Positions 16,882 through 25,140 of a stretch of DNA of 64,000 nt are shown piece by piece (positions within the stretch are counted from its first letter, which is position 1; every line of letters begins with the position of its first letter). The stretch comes from Marinobacter sp. (GTDB taxonomy: Bacteria; Pseudomonadota; Gammaproteobacteria; Pseudomonadales; Oleiphilaceae), in the NCBI GenBank assembly GCA_029264995.1, contig JAJUKC010000002.1, forward strand, positions 47,266-111,265. Reading direction: 5' to 3'. Made by a program: the position numbers and the translations under genes. A model generated the notes under the pieces. That model had not been told where the DNA came from. It worked only from the letters and a program-made list of their open reading frames with translations, and did not search any database.

Positions 16882-19584
16882 ATGAAGATCAGAACTATTG
16901 CGCGTGCATCACTGCTATCCGCTGCCATCGCTTTGGCCGTGACGGGGTGCAACAGCGAACCGGACATGTCTCAGGAAGACATTCAGTACATCAGCCATGT
17001 AGACCAGGCACGGTTTTTCCAGCGCCAGGGTGAGCTGAAGGCAAGCACCATCGAGGCCAGAAGCGCCATCGATCTCCAGCCGAATCGCACCGCCCCCTAC
17101 TTTGTCATCATCCACAACCTGCTAACTGCCGGTGATGCGGCGAACGCTGAACGGCAACTGGACAAGCTCCTTGAGAAGACGAACATTGAGGAGCTGGGCC
17201 AATCGGAACGCAACCAGGCTGCGTTGATCCGGGCTGAAGCCCGTATTCTCCAGGGTAAACACCAGGAAGCCCTGGAATCTCTGGACCAGATTTCATCGCC
17301 CTCTCCGGATCAACAGTTGCGGGCAGACAACCTGAAAGGTCGCGCCTGGTTGACCAGCGGCGACTTTGACAAAGCCGAAGAGGCCTACCAGAGCGCGTTC
17401 GACAAACACAGCAATAACGTTGTTGCCATGGTCGGCCTGTCCCGGGTTGCCACAGCCAAGGGCGACTTCGACACTGCAAAGGAACGCCTTGAGAAAGCCA
17501 TAGAAATTGACGCTGAACACGAGGACGTCTGGCTCTGGAAAGCGCAATTCGCCCATGCCCGCCAACAATGGGCCGAAGCAGAACAGGCGTACATACGCGC
17601 CCTGGAGACCATTGGCCAGTTCGACGTTATGACCTTCCGGAAATACCAGACCATTTCGGCCCTGATCACCGTTCTGCGTGAGCAGGGCAAATCGGCGGAG
17701 GCATTTGTCTATGAGGAAATCCTTGCCAAGTCCGGTCCGGGTACGATCAAAAGCAACCTGGAAGCCGCGGCCTCAGCCTATAATGATGGCGACCTGAATA
17801 CCGCCGCCAGGTATCTGCAGGAAGTCCTTAACCAGGTTCCCAACCATCAACAAAGCGCATTGATGCTGGGCGTAATACGTTATCGGCAAGGCCGCCCCGA
17901 GGAGGCGGAGAAACTGCTTGCACCGCTGGCCGATATGGAAAACGCCGATGAAGTACGCAAACTCCTGGCCGCCACCCGCATATCCATGCGCGACCCGGCT
18001 GGCGCAAAATCACTGCTGGAAGACCTGGAGGGCAGCGACGCCGATCCACAAACACTCGCACTGGTAGGCATTGCAAGCCTGGCTTCTGGCGACGATCAGA
18101 GTGGCCGCCAGCTCCTGGAAAAGTCGCTGGAACTGGCACCAGACAACCACAACCTGCGTTTGCGCTATGCGGCTTACCTCACTCAAACCCGTGATTTCGC
18201 CAATGCCATCAAACAGGCCAGTCAGATTCCGTCGGATGCCACGGAGGCCCTGCAGGCCACAATTCTGACATCTCAAGCCCAGGCGTTGTCTGGCAATTCG
18301 CAGGCGGCAACAGACACCCTGGATACCTGGCTTAAAGCCAATCCGGAAAGCATGGCGGCTTTGATCGCCCGGGGAAACCTGGCCAGCAGCCTGAACAACA
18401 CCCAACAGGCGGCCAGCTACTTTGAGCGGGCGCACAAGCAACACCCGGAAGAAGCAGCTCCTCTGGTAGCTCTGGGCAACCTTGCCCGCGAACAGCAGAA
18501 CACAGAGCAGGCGATTACCTGGTACCGCCAGGCGGTCGAAACCAACCCGAACAACCTGCCCGCCATTCAGGCCCTTGCCGGTGTGATGAAGCGCGATCAA
18601 CTGACCGGGCTGATGCAGGAAATCAGCACGCAACATCCTGAGGCAAACGGACCGCGGCTGATCCTTCTGGAATCCGCGCTGATCAACAACGATACGTTGC
18701 GAGCCGATGAACTGACCGCCCGGTTGATGGAAAGAGAGCGCGAAGACCAGCCCTCACCGTCTGAACCGCTGGTCGCTGCGGTGTATGAAGGCATTGCCAC
18801 TCAAATGGCACAGCGCGACAACAGCGAGCGCGCTCTGGAGATCCTGAGCCGCGGACGAGCGCTCTTCCCTGAGAACGAGGCCATTGCCCTAAAAGTGGCT
18901 GCCATCGAATTCAGCAATGGCAACGCAACCGCCGCGCGAAGCGCGCTGCAGGATGCCAAGCAGCATCATCCGGACTCCCCCGCGCCCTACCAGGTAGAAG
19001 CCAGCTATTACGAAAACCAGGGCGAACATCAGCAAGCTGCTGAGCTTTATCAACTGGCGCTGGCCAAGCGACAAACGGCGGAACTGGCCATCGCCCATGC
19101 TCGCGCACTCTCTAACGCCGGCCGATCTCAGAATTCGATAGAAGCACTGCAGGAAGCCAACAAACAATTCCCGAACAATTCGTCAATTCTGCTTACACTG
19201 GCGCTTCAAACCCAGCAAGCAGGCCAGACGGATGCGGCCATTGAGCACTACCAGCAGGTTCTGCAACTGGCTCCGGACAACGCCCTGGCGCTGAACAATC
19301 TCGCCTGGCTGTATTATGAGGCCGGCAACAGCGAAGCGGCATCACTGGCCAAACGCGCCTACGAACTGGTGCCCGAAAATGCTGCGATTGCAGATACCTA
19401 CGGCTGGATCCTGTTCGAGGCTGGTGAACACGAGCAAAGCCTGGCAGTACTGGAAAAGGCTCATTCTCTGGCCCCGGATTCCCAGGAAATCGCCATGCAT
19501 CTGGCCGAAGCTTATCGCGCCACCGGCCGCACGAAAGCTGCCCAACAGATCATGGACAAGTTCAGCACAGGCAACAACGGCTAA
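16882..19584 (+). CDS. prsT: XrtA/PEP-CTERM system TPR lipoprotein PrsT
   Basis: 900 aa from the chosen ATG at 16882, which has AAGGA seven bases upstream and gives a proper signal peptide MKIRTIARASLLSAAIALAVTGC with a lipobox-like VTGC. The track's start at 16840 adds 14 residues that would spoil it. The rest is a continuous array of tetratricopeptide repeats (such as ALNNLAWLYYEAGNSEAAS and AIADTYGWILFEAGE), more than twenty by eye. PrsT is the large TPR protein encoded beside prsK/prsR in exosortase A loci. It probably works at the periplasmic face as a scaffold for polysaccharide export or protein sorting. No truncation seen. Confidence 0.93.
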   Translation: MKIRTIARASLLSAAIALAVTGCNSEPDMSQEDIQYISHVDQARFFQRQGELKASTIEARSAIDLQPNRTAPYFVIIHNLLTAGDAANAERQLDKLLEKTNIEELGQSERNQAALIRAEARILQGKHQEALESLDQISSPSPDQQLRADNLKGRAWLTSGDFDKAEEAYQSAFDKHSNNVVAMVGLSRVATAKGDFDTAKERLEKAIEIDAEHEDVWLWKAQFAHARQQWAEAEQAYIRALETIGQFDVMTFRKYQTISALITVLREQGKSAEAFVYEEILAKSGPGTIKSNLEAAASAYNDGDLNTAARYLQEVLNQVPNHQQSALMLGVIRYRQGRPEEAEKLLAPLADMENADEVRKLLAATRISMRDPAGAKSLLEDLEGSDADPQTLALVGIASLASGDDQSGRQLLEKSLELAPDNHNLRLRYAAYLTQTRDFANAIKQASQIPSDATEALQATILTSQAQALSGNSQAATDTLDTWLKANPESMAALIARGNLASSLNNTQQAASYFERAHKQHPEEAAPLVALGNLAREQQNTEQAITWYRQAVETNPNNLPAIQALAGVMKRDQLTGLMQEISTQHPEANGPRLILLESALINNDTLRADELTARLMEREREDQPSPSEPLVAAVYEGIATQMAQRDNSERALEILSRGRALFPENEAIALKVAAIEFSNGNATAARSALQDAKQHHPDSPAPYQVEASYYENQGEHQQAAELYQLALAKRQTAELAIAHARALSNAGRSQNSIEALQEANKQFPNNSSILLTLALQTQQAGQTDAAIEHYQQVLQLAPDNALALNNLAWLYYEAGNSEAASLAKRAYELVPENAAIADTYGWILFEAGEHEQSLAVLEKAHSLAPDSQEIAMHLAEAYRATGRTKAAQQIMDKFSTGNNG

Positions 19585-19660
19585 TCACTACTCACGCTAT
19601 AACCAAAGAGAGGACATAACGAAACGTTCCTAGCCGCCGGTGGCAGCCCTGACACACTGC

Positions 19661-19681
19661 AACAATACTTAACATATTGTT
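19661..19681. promoter_or_regulatory. 7-bp dyad upstream of the PA14 lipoprotein gene
   Basis: AACAATA and TATTGTT are perfect inverted arms separated by 7 bp, 24 bp before the lipoprotein ATG. It could be an operator or a small leader hairpin. No regulator is identified. Confidence 0.3.
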
Positions 19682-19704
19682 TCCAATAGCAAGGAAGGTG
19701 GGTT

Positions 19705-21669
19705 ATGGCTGCTATCAAAGTGTTGGGCGTGGGCACCGTGGTGGTTCTGCTCAGCGGCTGTCAGAGCTGGCAGTTCAAGGATATTGAGGATTTGCCGCCG
19801 ACAGCCTCGATACCGGAGACGAGCGAACCGGGGAAAGTCGATGTCTGGTATTTTGACGGAATCTCCGGAAACTACGTTCAGGGCATGCTGGATGCAGAGA
19901 AATACCCGGATTCGCCCGATGAAATTACTGAACTCACTCAGCTGCGCCAAGCTACCAGCCGAGCCAACAATTACGGCACGCTGATCCGGGGGTTCATCGA
20001 GCCCCCCCAAACGGGCGAATACACCTTTTACATCAGTGGCGATGATCAGACACAACTTTGGTTGTCTGACTCTCAAAACCCGGACGGTGCTGTTCAGATT
20101 GCCTCCACCATGTCCACCCCACTCGATAATTTCACCCGCTATGCCTCACAAACCTCCGGCGTACAATATCTTGAGGCTGGCAAAAAATATTACTTTGAAT
20201 TCCGACACAAGGAAGGTGGATGGGACGACCACTTTACCGTCGCCTGGTCCGGCCCCGGCATCTCTCAGCAAGTGATCAGCGGCAGCGCGCTCCATAGCTA
20301 CGCCCAGAAAGCCCCTGACTCGGCCCCCGAGATGACAACCGAAGAGGCTTACCATCTGGGTTATCGAATCGGTTACTTTGACGCTGAACAGGGACTCTCA
20401 TTCAACAGCCAGTACCCCCCACTTGATGCGGACAGTGATGATCTGTACGACAACTGGGAGATTGTGTACGGGCTGGATCCATCCAATGCGGCCGATGCAA
20501 AATCCGATACCGACAATGATCTGCTTACCGCCATGGATGAGTTCTGGGCCAGGACCAATCCCGGAACCGAAGATACTGATAACGACGGGATTCCGGATGG
20601 GTACGAATACGCCTATGGCACGGACCCCACCAACCCGGGCGATGCCAATGTAGATCTTGACGGTGATGGCTACACCATCCTGCAAGAGTACCAGGCCGGC
20701 ACCAATCCCACCGATGCCAGCGACTTCCCTGCCCCTCAGGAAGTGTACGCAACCGGATTCGTCGGCCAGTACTTCACAGGCACCGAGTTTGACAGCTTCG
20801 TTTACAGTCAGCGGGATGCGAGCGTCAACTTCAACTGGAATAGTGGAAGCCCGTCAGCGGAGCTTCCAAGAGACCGGTTCAGCGTGCGTTGGCAAGGATG
20901 GTTTACCCCCCCTCACAATGAAGGAACCCGGGACTACACCTTCACCACCACCACGGATGATGGTGTTCGGCTTTTCCTCAACGGGTCTACCGTCATTAAT
21001 CAGTGGAAGAACCAATCCCCTACCAGTTACAACGCCACTGCGAGTCTTGAAGCAGGTACCCCCGTTGCCATCACCATGGAGTACTTTGAATTCGGCTGGG
21101 GCGCCACCGCACAACTGGCGATTACCGATGCCACCACTGGGGATGCGATTTCCACAACCAACACCGTCCAGCATCTGGCGCTGGACAGCGAGTTCGCCGA
21201 AAGCACCTTGAACGACGGCATCGACGATCTTTACAAACTTCGCTACGGACTCCCCCTGATGCAACCATCAGCCAGCCAGGTGCTTAACGATAGCGGCGTG
21301 ACAGTTCTTGAGGCTTATCAATCGGGCCTGCACCCGTACACGCTCGAAACCGTATCGGAGCCAGAATCACCGGTCACCAGCCAGCCCGGTGGTACCGGCG
21401 ATGCCAGCGGCAGTGTGACACTGTCGTGGACGCCTCCCGGCACCAGGGTAGATGGCAGCAGCATTTCGCTGAGCGAAATTGACCGTTACCGGATCAACTA
21501 CGGACAGGATGCTGCAAACCTGACTCAAACTCTGGAGGTGCCTGCAGGCACAACCTCAACCACGGTTACCGGCCTGGCGCCCGGCACCTGGTACTTTACG
21601 ATTCAGGTAATTGATATCAATGGATTGAGTAGTGAACCGTCTGATCCAGTAGAGCATCAGGTTAACTAA
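19705..21669 (+). CDS. Lipoprotein with two PA14 domains, TSP3 calcium repeats and a fibronectin III domain
   Basis: 654 aa. A lipoprotein signal (VVLLSGC) is followed by a first PA14 domain (about 45-195; GEYTFYISGDDQTQLWLS). Next come thrombospondin type-3-like calcium repeats (about 225-340; DADSDDLYDNWE, DTDNDGIPDGYEYAYGTDP, DLDGDGY). A second PA14 domain lies at about 350-490 (RDYTFTTTTDDGVRLFLN) and a C-terminal Fn3 domain at about 565-654 (VTLSWTPPGTR; TTVTGLAPGTWYFTIQV). PA14 domains often bind carbohydrate. The gene sits between prsT and a PEP-CTERM gene. I infer a surface or outer-membrane protein that binds the exopolysaccharide. It is not itself a PEP-CTERM protein. Confidence 0.85.
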   Translation: MAAIKVLGVGTVVVLLSGCQSWQFKDIEDLPPTASIPETSEPGKVDVWYFDGISGNYVQGMLDAEKYPDSPDEITELTQLRQATSRANNYGTLIRGFIEPPQTGEYTFYISGDDQTQLWLSDSQNPDGAVQIASTMSTPLDNFTRYASQTSGVQYLEAGKKYYFEFRHKEGGWDDHFTVAWSGPGISQQVISGSALHSYAQKAPDSAPEMTTEEAYHLGYRIGYFDAEQGLSFNSQYPPLDADSDDLYDNWEIVYGLDPSNAADAKSDTDNDLLTAMDEFWARTNPGTEDTDNDGIPDGYEYAYGTDPTNPGDANVDLDGDGYTILQEYQAGTNPTDASDFPAPQEVYATGFVGQYFTGTEFDSFVYSQRDASVNFNWNSGSPSAELPRDRFSVRWQGWFTPPHNEGTRDYTFTTTTDDGVRLFLNGSTVINQWKNQSPTSYNATASLEAGTPVAITMEYFEFGWGATAQLAITDATTGDAISTTNTVQHLALDSEFAESTLNDGIDDLYKLRYGLPLMQPSASQVLNDSGVTVLEAYQSGLHPYTLETVSEPESPVTSQPGGTGDASGSVTLSWTPPGTRVDGSSISLSEIDRYRINYGQDAANLTQTLEVPAGTTSTTVTGLAPGTWYFTIQVIDINGLSSEPSDPVEHQVN

Positions 21670-21679
21670 GTGAGCATTC

Positions 21680-21704
21680 TGGTTGTCGAGTTATTTTACA
21701 ACCA
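21680..21704. promoter_or_regulatory. Candidate enhancer dyad (PrsR site?)
   Basis: TGGTTGT and ACAACCA are perfect 7-bp inverted arms 11 bp apart, about 50 bp upstream of the -24 element of the sigma-54 promoter. The position and size suit a binding site for an NtrC-type activator such as PrsR. I could not find a convincing copy upstream of the other PEP-CTERM gene, so the assignment is tentative. It could instead be a weak terminator for the lipoprotein gene. Confidence 0.35.
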
Positions 21705-21752
21705 AACATCAGGAACCAGAAAAGTTTATTAATATTCAATGACTTAAAATCT

Positions 21753-21768
21753 GGCACGAAGCCTGCTT
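21753..21768 (+). promoter_or_regulatory. Sigma-54 (-24/-12) promoter of the first PEP-CTERM gene
   Basis: TGGCACGAAGCCTGCT matches the sigma-54 consensus TGGCACG-N4-TTGCW at all but one position. The GG and GC dinucleotides are exactly 10 bp apart. It lies 50 bp upstream of the ATG at 21818 in an otherwise AT-rich leader (TTATTAAT at 21727-21734). It implies activation by an NtrC-type protein, most simply PrsR. Confidence 0.85.
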
Positions 21769-21817
21769 ATTAGACGATGACGTAACGCAAAGACCACTCA
21801 CTGGAGGAGTGACTCAA

Positions 21818-22498
21818 ATGAAAAAATTGACTCAAGGCTTGGCAATGGCTGCAGCCGTCGGTTTTGCGGGAGTAGCTCAGGCTGCCTATATCGATTCTGT
21901 TGCCAATGCAAACGCACCTGGCGCTGTAGCTGAGCAAAGTGTTCCGGGAGACAACGATTACGCCACTCGCATTAGTGGTACCTGGACAGCCGATGCACCT
22001 CTGTACAACGTGGGTGATACCGTACTGTTCGGCCACAACCTGAAATCCACCAGCTCCGATCCGTTCAAGCTGACCTTCACCTACCTGGGTAAGGAAGCTT
22101 CAGACAACAACCAGTTCTACTGGGGTAACACGCTGGTATTCGATACCAATAGTTCCGTAGATGACCAATACAGTGCTGTATTCTACGGTGGTCTTGACGC
22201 CCTGCTGAACTTCAAGTTCATCAATGGCAGCGGAGTTACCATCAACAACGATGGCGCCAACGGCAGTCAGTTCAACGACATTACCAAGCCCAATTCCAGC
22301 ACAAACTTCAACCTCTTCTATGTTGAAGAAGATTACTTCGTAATTAGCCTGGACGATGGCTATGTTGGCGATGATAACCATGACGATATGGTGATCGCAG
22401 TTCGTGCCACCAAGGTTCCCGAGCCTGGCACGCTGGCACTGCTTGGCCTTGGTCTCGCTGGCATTGCAGTCCGGATGAAAGGCCGTAAAAAAGCCTGA
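21818..22498 (+). CDS. PEP-CTERM sorting-domain protein
   Basis: 226 aa from the ATG at 21818, which has GGAGG eleven bases upstream. The track's GTG start at 21809 lies too close to that site. Signal peptide MKKLTQGLAMAAAVGFAGVAQA. The mature part is a beta-rich, low-cysteine region that I do not recognise. The C-terminus is a full PEP-CTERM signal: VPEPGTLALLGLGLAGIAV, then the basic tail RMKGRKKA. Such proteins are recognised by exosortase, here XrtA at 23578-25128, cut near the PEP motif and released or attached at the surface. Expression should depend on sigma-54 and PrsR. An intrinsic terminator follows. Confidence 0.95.
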   Translation: MKKLTQGLAMAAAVGFAGVAQAAYIDSVANANAPGAVAEQSVPGDNDYATRISGTWTADAPLYNVGDTVLFGHNLKSTSSDPFKLTFTYLGKEASDNNQFYWGNTLVFDTNSSVDDQYSAVFYGGLDALLNFKFINGSGVTINNDGANGSQFNDITKPNSSTNFNLFYVEEDYFVISLDDGYVGDDNHDDMVIAVRATKVPEPGTLALLGLGLAGIAVRMKGRKKA

Positions 22499-22522
22499 CA
22501 TCGAGTTCTATGCTACGCTTTA

Positions 22523-22548
22523 AAAGCCCTGCACTTGCAGGGCTTTTT
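22523..22548 (+). terminator. Intrinsic terminator after the first PEP-CTERM gene
   Basis: AAAGCCCTGC and GCAGGGCTTT pair over 10 bp with an ACTT loop, followed by a short T-run. It lies 24 bp after the PEP-CTERM stop and just before the glycosyltransferase ATG, so that gene may need its own promoter or readthrough. Confidence 0.9.
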
Positions 22549-22565
22549 CATTTCAGGTCAGGTTC

Positions 22566-23636
22566 ATGGATGTACTGATTGTTTATGCCAATAGCGGCAG
22601 AGGGCTGCAAAAAGATGCCAGGATACTGGAAGCAGCCCTACAGCGGCTTGGGCACCAGACCAGGCAGGTTCAACTGCCCCCTACTCCCGTATGGCGTTCC
22701 CGCCTTTCAGCCTATCGATTCAAGGCATTAGAACGATTTTGCCCCGGATTTCTCAGCAAACTCTTCTATCGCAGTCAGATCGGCTTGCTCAGGCTACTAC
22801 GTCCGGTTCAACAGGCAGATCTCGTCATTCACCTCGAGAATATCTGGATATCTCAATTGGCTGCTGGCCGACACCACTGGCTCATCCCTAACCAGGAATG
22901 GTTCATTGAGTCGAGAGGTCCCTACCTCAGCTTTACCAACCGTATACTCTGCAAAACACACCACGCGATATCGATTTTTTCCGCCTTACATGCAGACACC
23001 CAATACCTGGGGTTTACCGGCGGTGAAGTTAGCGCTCAGACCGGCTCAGAAAGGAAAGACTACCGTTTGGCTTTGCATGTAGCCGGAAACAGTCAGTTCA
23101 AGGGCACGCAGCGTGTTATGGCATGTTGGCAGAGGCACCCTGAATGGCCAGAACTGGTCGTTGTCTCCCAGCATCTAGACACCACCCCCGCCGCCAATAT
23201 CAGGGTAGCGAAAAATCTTACGAACAATGAACTGAACACACTCTGGGCCCAGGCCGGTTTCGCGGTACTACCTTCTGAGGTGGAGGGTTATGGCCAGGTA
23301 CTGGCAGAGGCCATGGCTTACGGCTGTATTACAATAACAACTGATGCACCGCCCATGAACGAGCTGGTTGGGAAGGACAGAGGCTTTCTGGCACACGTGG
23401 AAAGAAAGCTGACGTTTCGCCTGGGCACCCGTTACCTTGTCTCAGAGCAAGCTCTGGAGCAGAGCATTCAAGCTGCGATAGACCAGCCACCGGCCACGCT
23501 GGCCTACATGTCCAGGCGGGCAATCGAATGGTATTCAACCAACCACGAACAATTTCTTTCCCGATTAGAGAGCCAGCTCAAAGATCTGGTCGCACCACCT
23601 CTTGATCAATCTGCTCAAGAATCACCGGAAAGGTAG
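22566..23636 (+). CDS. Glycosyltransferase (GT4-like)
   Basis: 356 aa. It begins MDVLIVYANSGRGLQKDARILEAALQRLGH, an N-terminal Rossmann half with an unusual, short first loop. The C-terminal half has the GT-B retaining signature region GYGQVLAEAMAYGCITITTDAPPMNELV. The middle contains FFP-like loss of conservation, so it is a divergent member of the glycosyltransferase 4/1 group. It probably adds a sugar to the exopolysaccharide. It is the only glycosyltransferase of the cluster on the plus strand, and its last 59 bp overlap the 3' end of xrtA tail to tail. Donor and acceptor are unknown. Confidence 0.8.
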   Translation: MDVLIVYANSGRGLQKDARILEAALQRLGHQTRQVQLPPTPVWRSRLSAYRFKALERFCPGFLSKLFYRSQIGLLRLLRPVQQADLVIHLENIWISQLAAGRHHWLIPNQEWFIESRGPYLSFTNRILCKTHHAISIFSALHADTQYLGFTGGEVSAQTGSERKDYRLALHVAGNSQFKGTQRVMACWQRHPEWPELVVVSQHLDTTPAANIRVAKNLTNNELNTLWAQAGFAVLPSEVEGYGQVLAEAMAYGCITITTDAPPMNELVGKDRGFLAHVERKLTFRLGTRYLVSEQALEQSIQAAIDQPPATLAYMSRRAIEWYSTNHEQFLSRLESQLKDLVAPPLDQSAQESPER

Positions 23637-25128
23637 ACTCGATAAACTCAGCAAGCGTTGCAGCCACCTCACAGCCATCGCACGCCACTGCAGAGATGAG
23701 TAAAGAGGCATCATCACGGCCACTGAAGAACCCGCCCACCTGAGCAAGCTTCGCGCGCCACTGATCGGTTTCCCACTGCCCCTGAACAAAGTAGCTATAC
23801 CCCAGATGCACACGTTGTCCGGAAACACGATGTTTCAGGGTGACTCCCTGCACCGGGATATTCAGGCTGTTTTCAACATCAAAGAAGCCTTCCGGAATCC
23901 AGAATTCACGGTCATAAAGGCGGTTACTGTACTGGATGAGTTCGGCGCGGTTTCTTTGATACTCGTATGTGAACGTGCCGAGATAAAATGTCATGCCCAC
24001 ACCTTGTCCTGCACGCGCCTGCAGACGGTCAAACATGGTCTGAACATACACCCGGTCCGGATTAAGAATGTCGGGGCGCCAGCCCTCAAGTCCCGAACCG
24101 AACACCGGGGCATACCGTTCACTCAAATCAATGACGTAACCTTCAGGTTCAGAAGCAATGTTGCCATGCTTGTCCGGTAAAGCGAGCCAGGTAGCCAGCC
24201 CCAGTGCGGCGATAACCGCAACTGCAGTCATATCATGTCCACTCGCAATACTTTCCCTTTCTATATCAATGCTTTGAGAGGACAAAGACTCATCGTCTCG
24301 TTTTTCCATTAGTCGAGCGAGGAAATAAAGCGGTACCAGAGTTCCTGCAAACACCCACCAGCCAAAATTTTCGTGATCATCAATCAGGCTGGACTGCATG
24401 TTTGTCTCATAACCCATGTAGATGATAACGAATACCCGAATCCAATTCGCAACCAGCGCAAACGCGACCCCAAGGCAGAATAAGGTGACGCGCGACCTAA
24501 GCCGGGAAAGATACATCTCTCCGTAAATCAGCACCAGCGCTTGCCCAACCAACAAATAGCGCAAGCCAGAACACCCATGTGCGACCTCAAAGGTGCCCAC
24601 ACCAATCAGGTAAACAAAGACTCCTTCAACCTCAAACTCTATGTTCGCAAAGCCAAGGAAAAACTGGTTGACGGATACGGTGATCAACTGAAGCGTCCAG
24701 GAAAGGAAATCCCAGACCGGAACCGTAAGGAACAAGAGACCAAGGGGCACCAGAAACCAACGTACCTGACGCCACCCCATCAACACGGCAAAGGTGCTGA
24801 GTAACATGGGCACCATTACAAGTTGCTGTAATGCCTGAAGGCGAATCAATCCACCCAGCCAGTAAACGATAAAGCACGCCGTGAGCGGCACTAGCCAAAA
24901 AGGATAGAATCCGGCTTTAACAGGGTGAATCCGTGCAGCACGGGCGGTCAGAAACAACGAAACACCGGCCAACAAAAAACCATGAGAGTAGGATTCATCG
25001 AGTTTAAGCCAGCGTGACACAATCCCTTCAGTGGTTGGGAACGTAACCAGAACCAAAACGCCGAATGTCGCCAGAAAGGGCCAGATTTGCCTGACTGCCT
25101 GCGGCCGCGGAATCCATTCCCTGTTCAT
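23578..25128 (-). CDS. xrtA: Exosortase A fused to an EpsI-type domain
   Basis: 516 aa. The first 300 residues hold about eight helices and the exosortase catalytic residues: Cys186 in EVAHGCSGLRYLL, Arg231 in NWIRVFVIIYMG, and His252 in LIDDHENFGWW. Exosortase cleaves PEP-CTERM tails in the inner membrane and transfers or releases the protein. The C-terminal 200 residues (from about 310; GYVIDLSERYAPVFGSGLEGW, YEYQRNRAELIQYSNRLYD) are an EpsI-type domain, often fused in XrtA. It is the last gene of the minus-strand operon that starts near 39.3 kb, 12 bp after an acetyltransferase gene. Two PEP-CTERM substrates lie in the window. Confidence 0.95.
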   Translation of the reverse strand: MNREWIPRPQAVRQIWPFLATFGVLVLVTFPTTEGIVSRWLKLDESYSHGFLLAGVSLFLTARAARIHPVKAGFYPFWLVPLTACFIVYWLGGLIRLQALQQLVMVPMLLSTFAVLMGWRQVRWFLVPLGLLFLTVPVWDFLSWTLQLITVSVNQFFLGFANIEFEVEGVFVYLIGVGTFEVAHGCSGLRYLLVGQALVLIYGEMYLSRLRSRVTLFCLGVAFALVANWIRVFVIIYMGYETNMQSSLIDDHENFGWWVFAGTLVPLYFLARLMEKRDDESLSSQSIDIERESIASGHDMTAVAVIAALGLATWLALPDKHGNIASEPEGYVIDLSERYAPVFGSGLEGWRPDILNPDRVYVQTMFDRLQARAGQGVGMTFYLGTFTYEYQRNRAELIQYSNRLYDREFWIPEGFFDVENSLNIPVQGVTLKHRVSGQRVHLGYSYFVQGQWETDQWRAKLAQVGGFFSGRDDASLLISAVACDGCEVAATLAEFIESTFPVILEQIDQEVVRPDL

Positions 25129-25140
25129 TGATACACCTGC

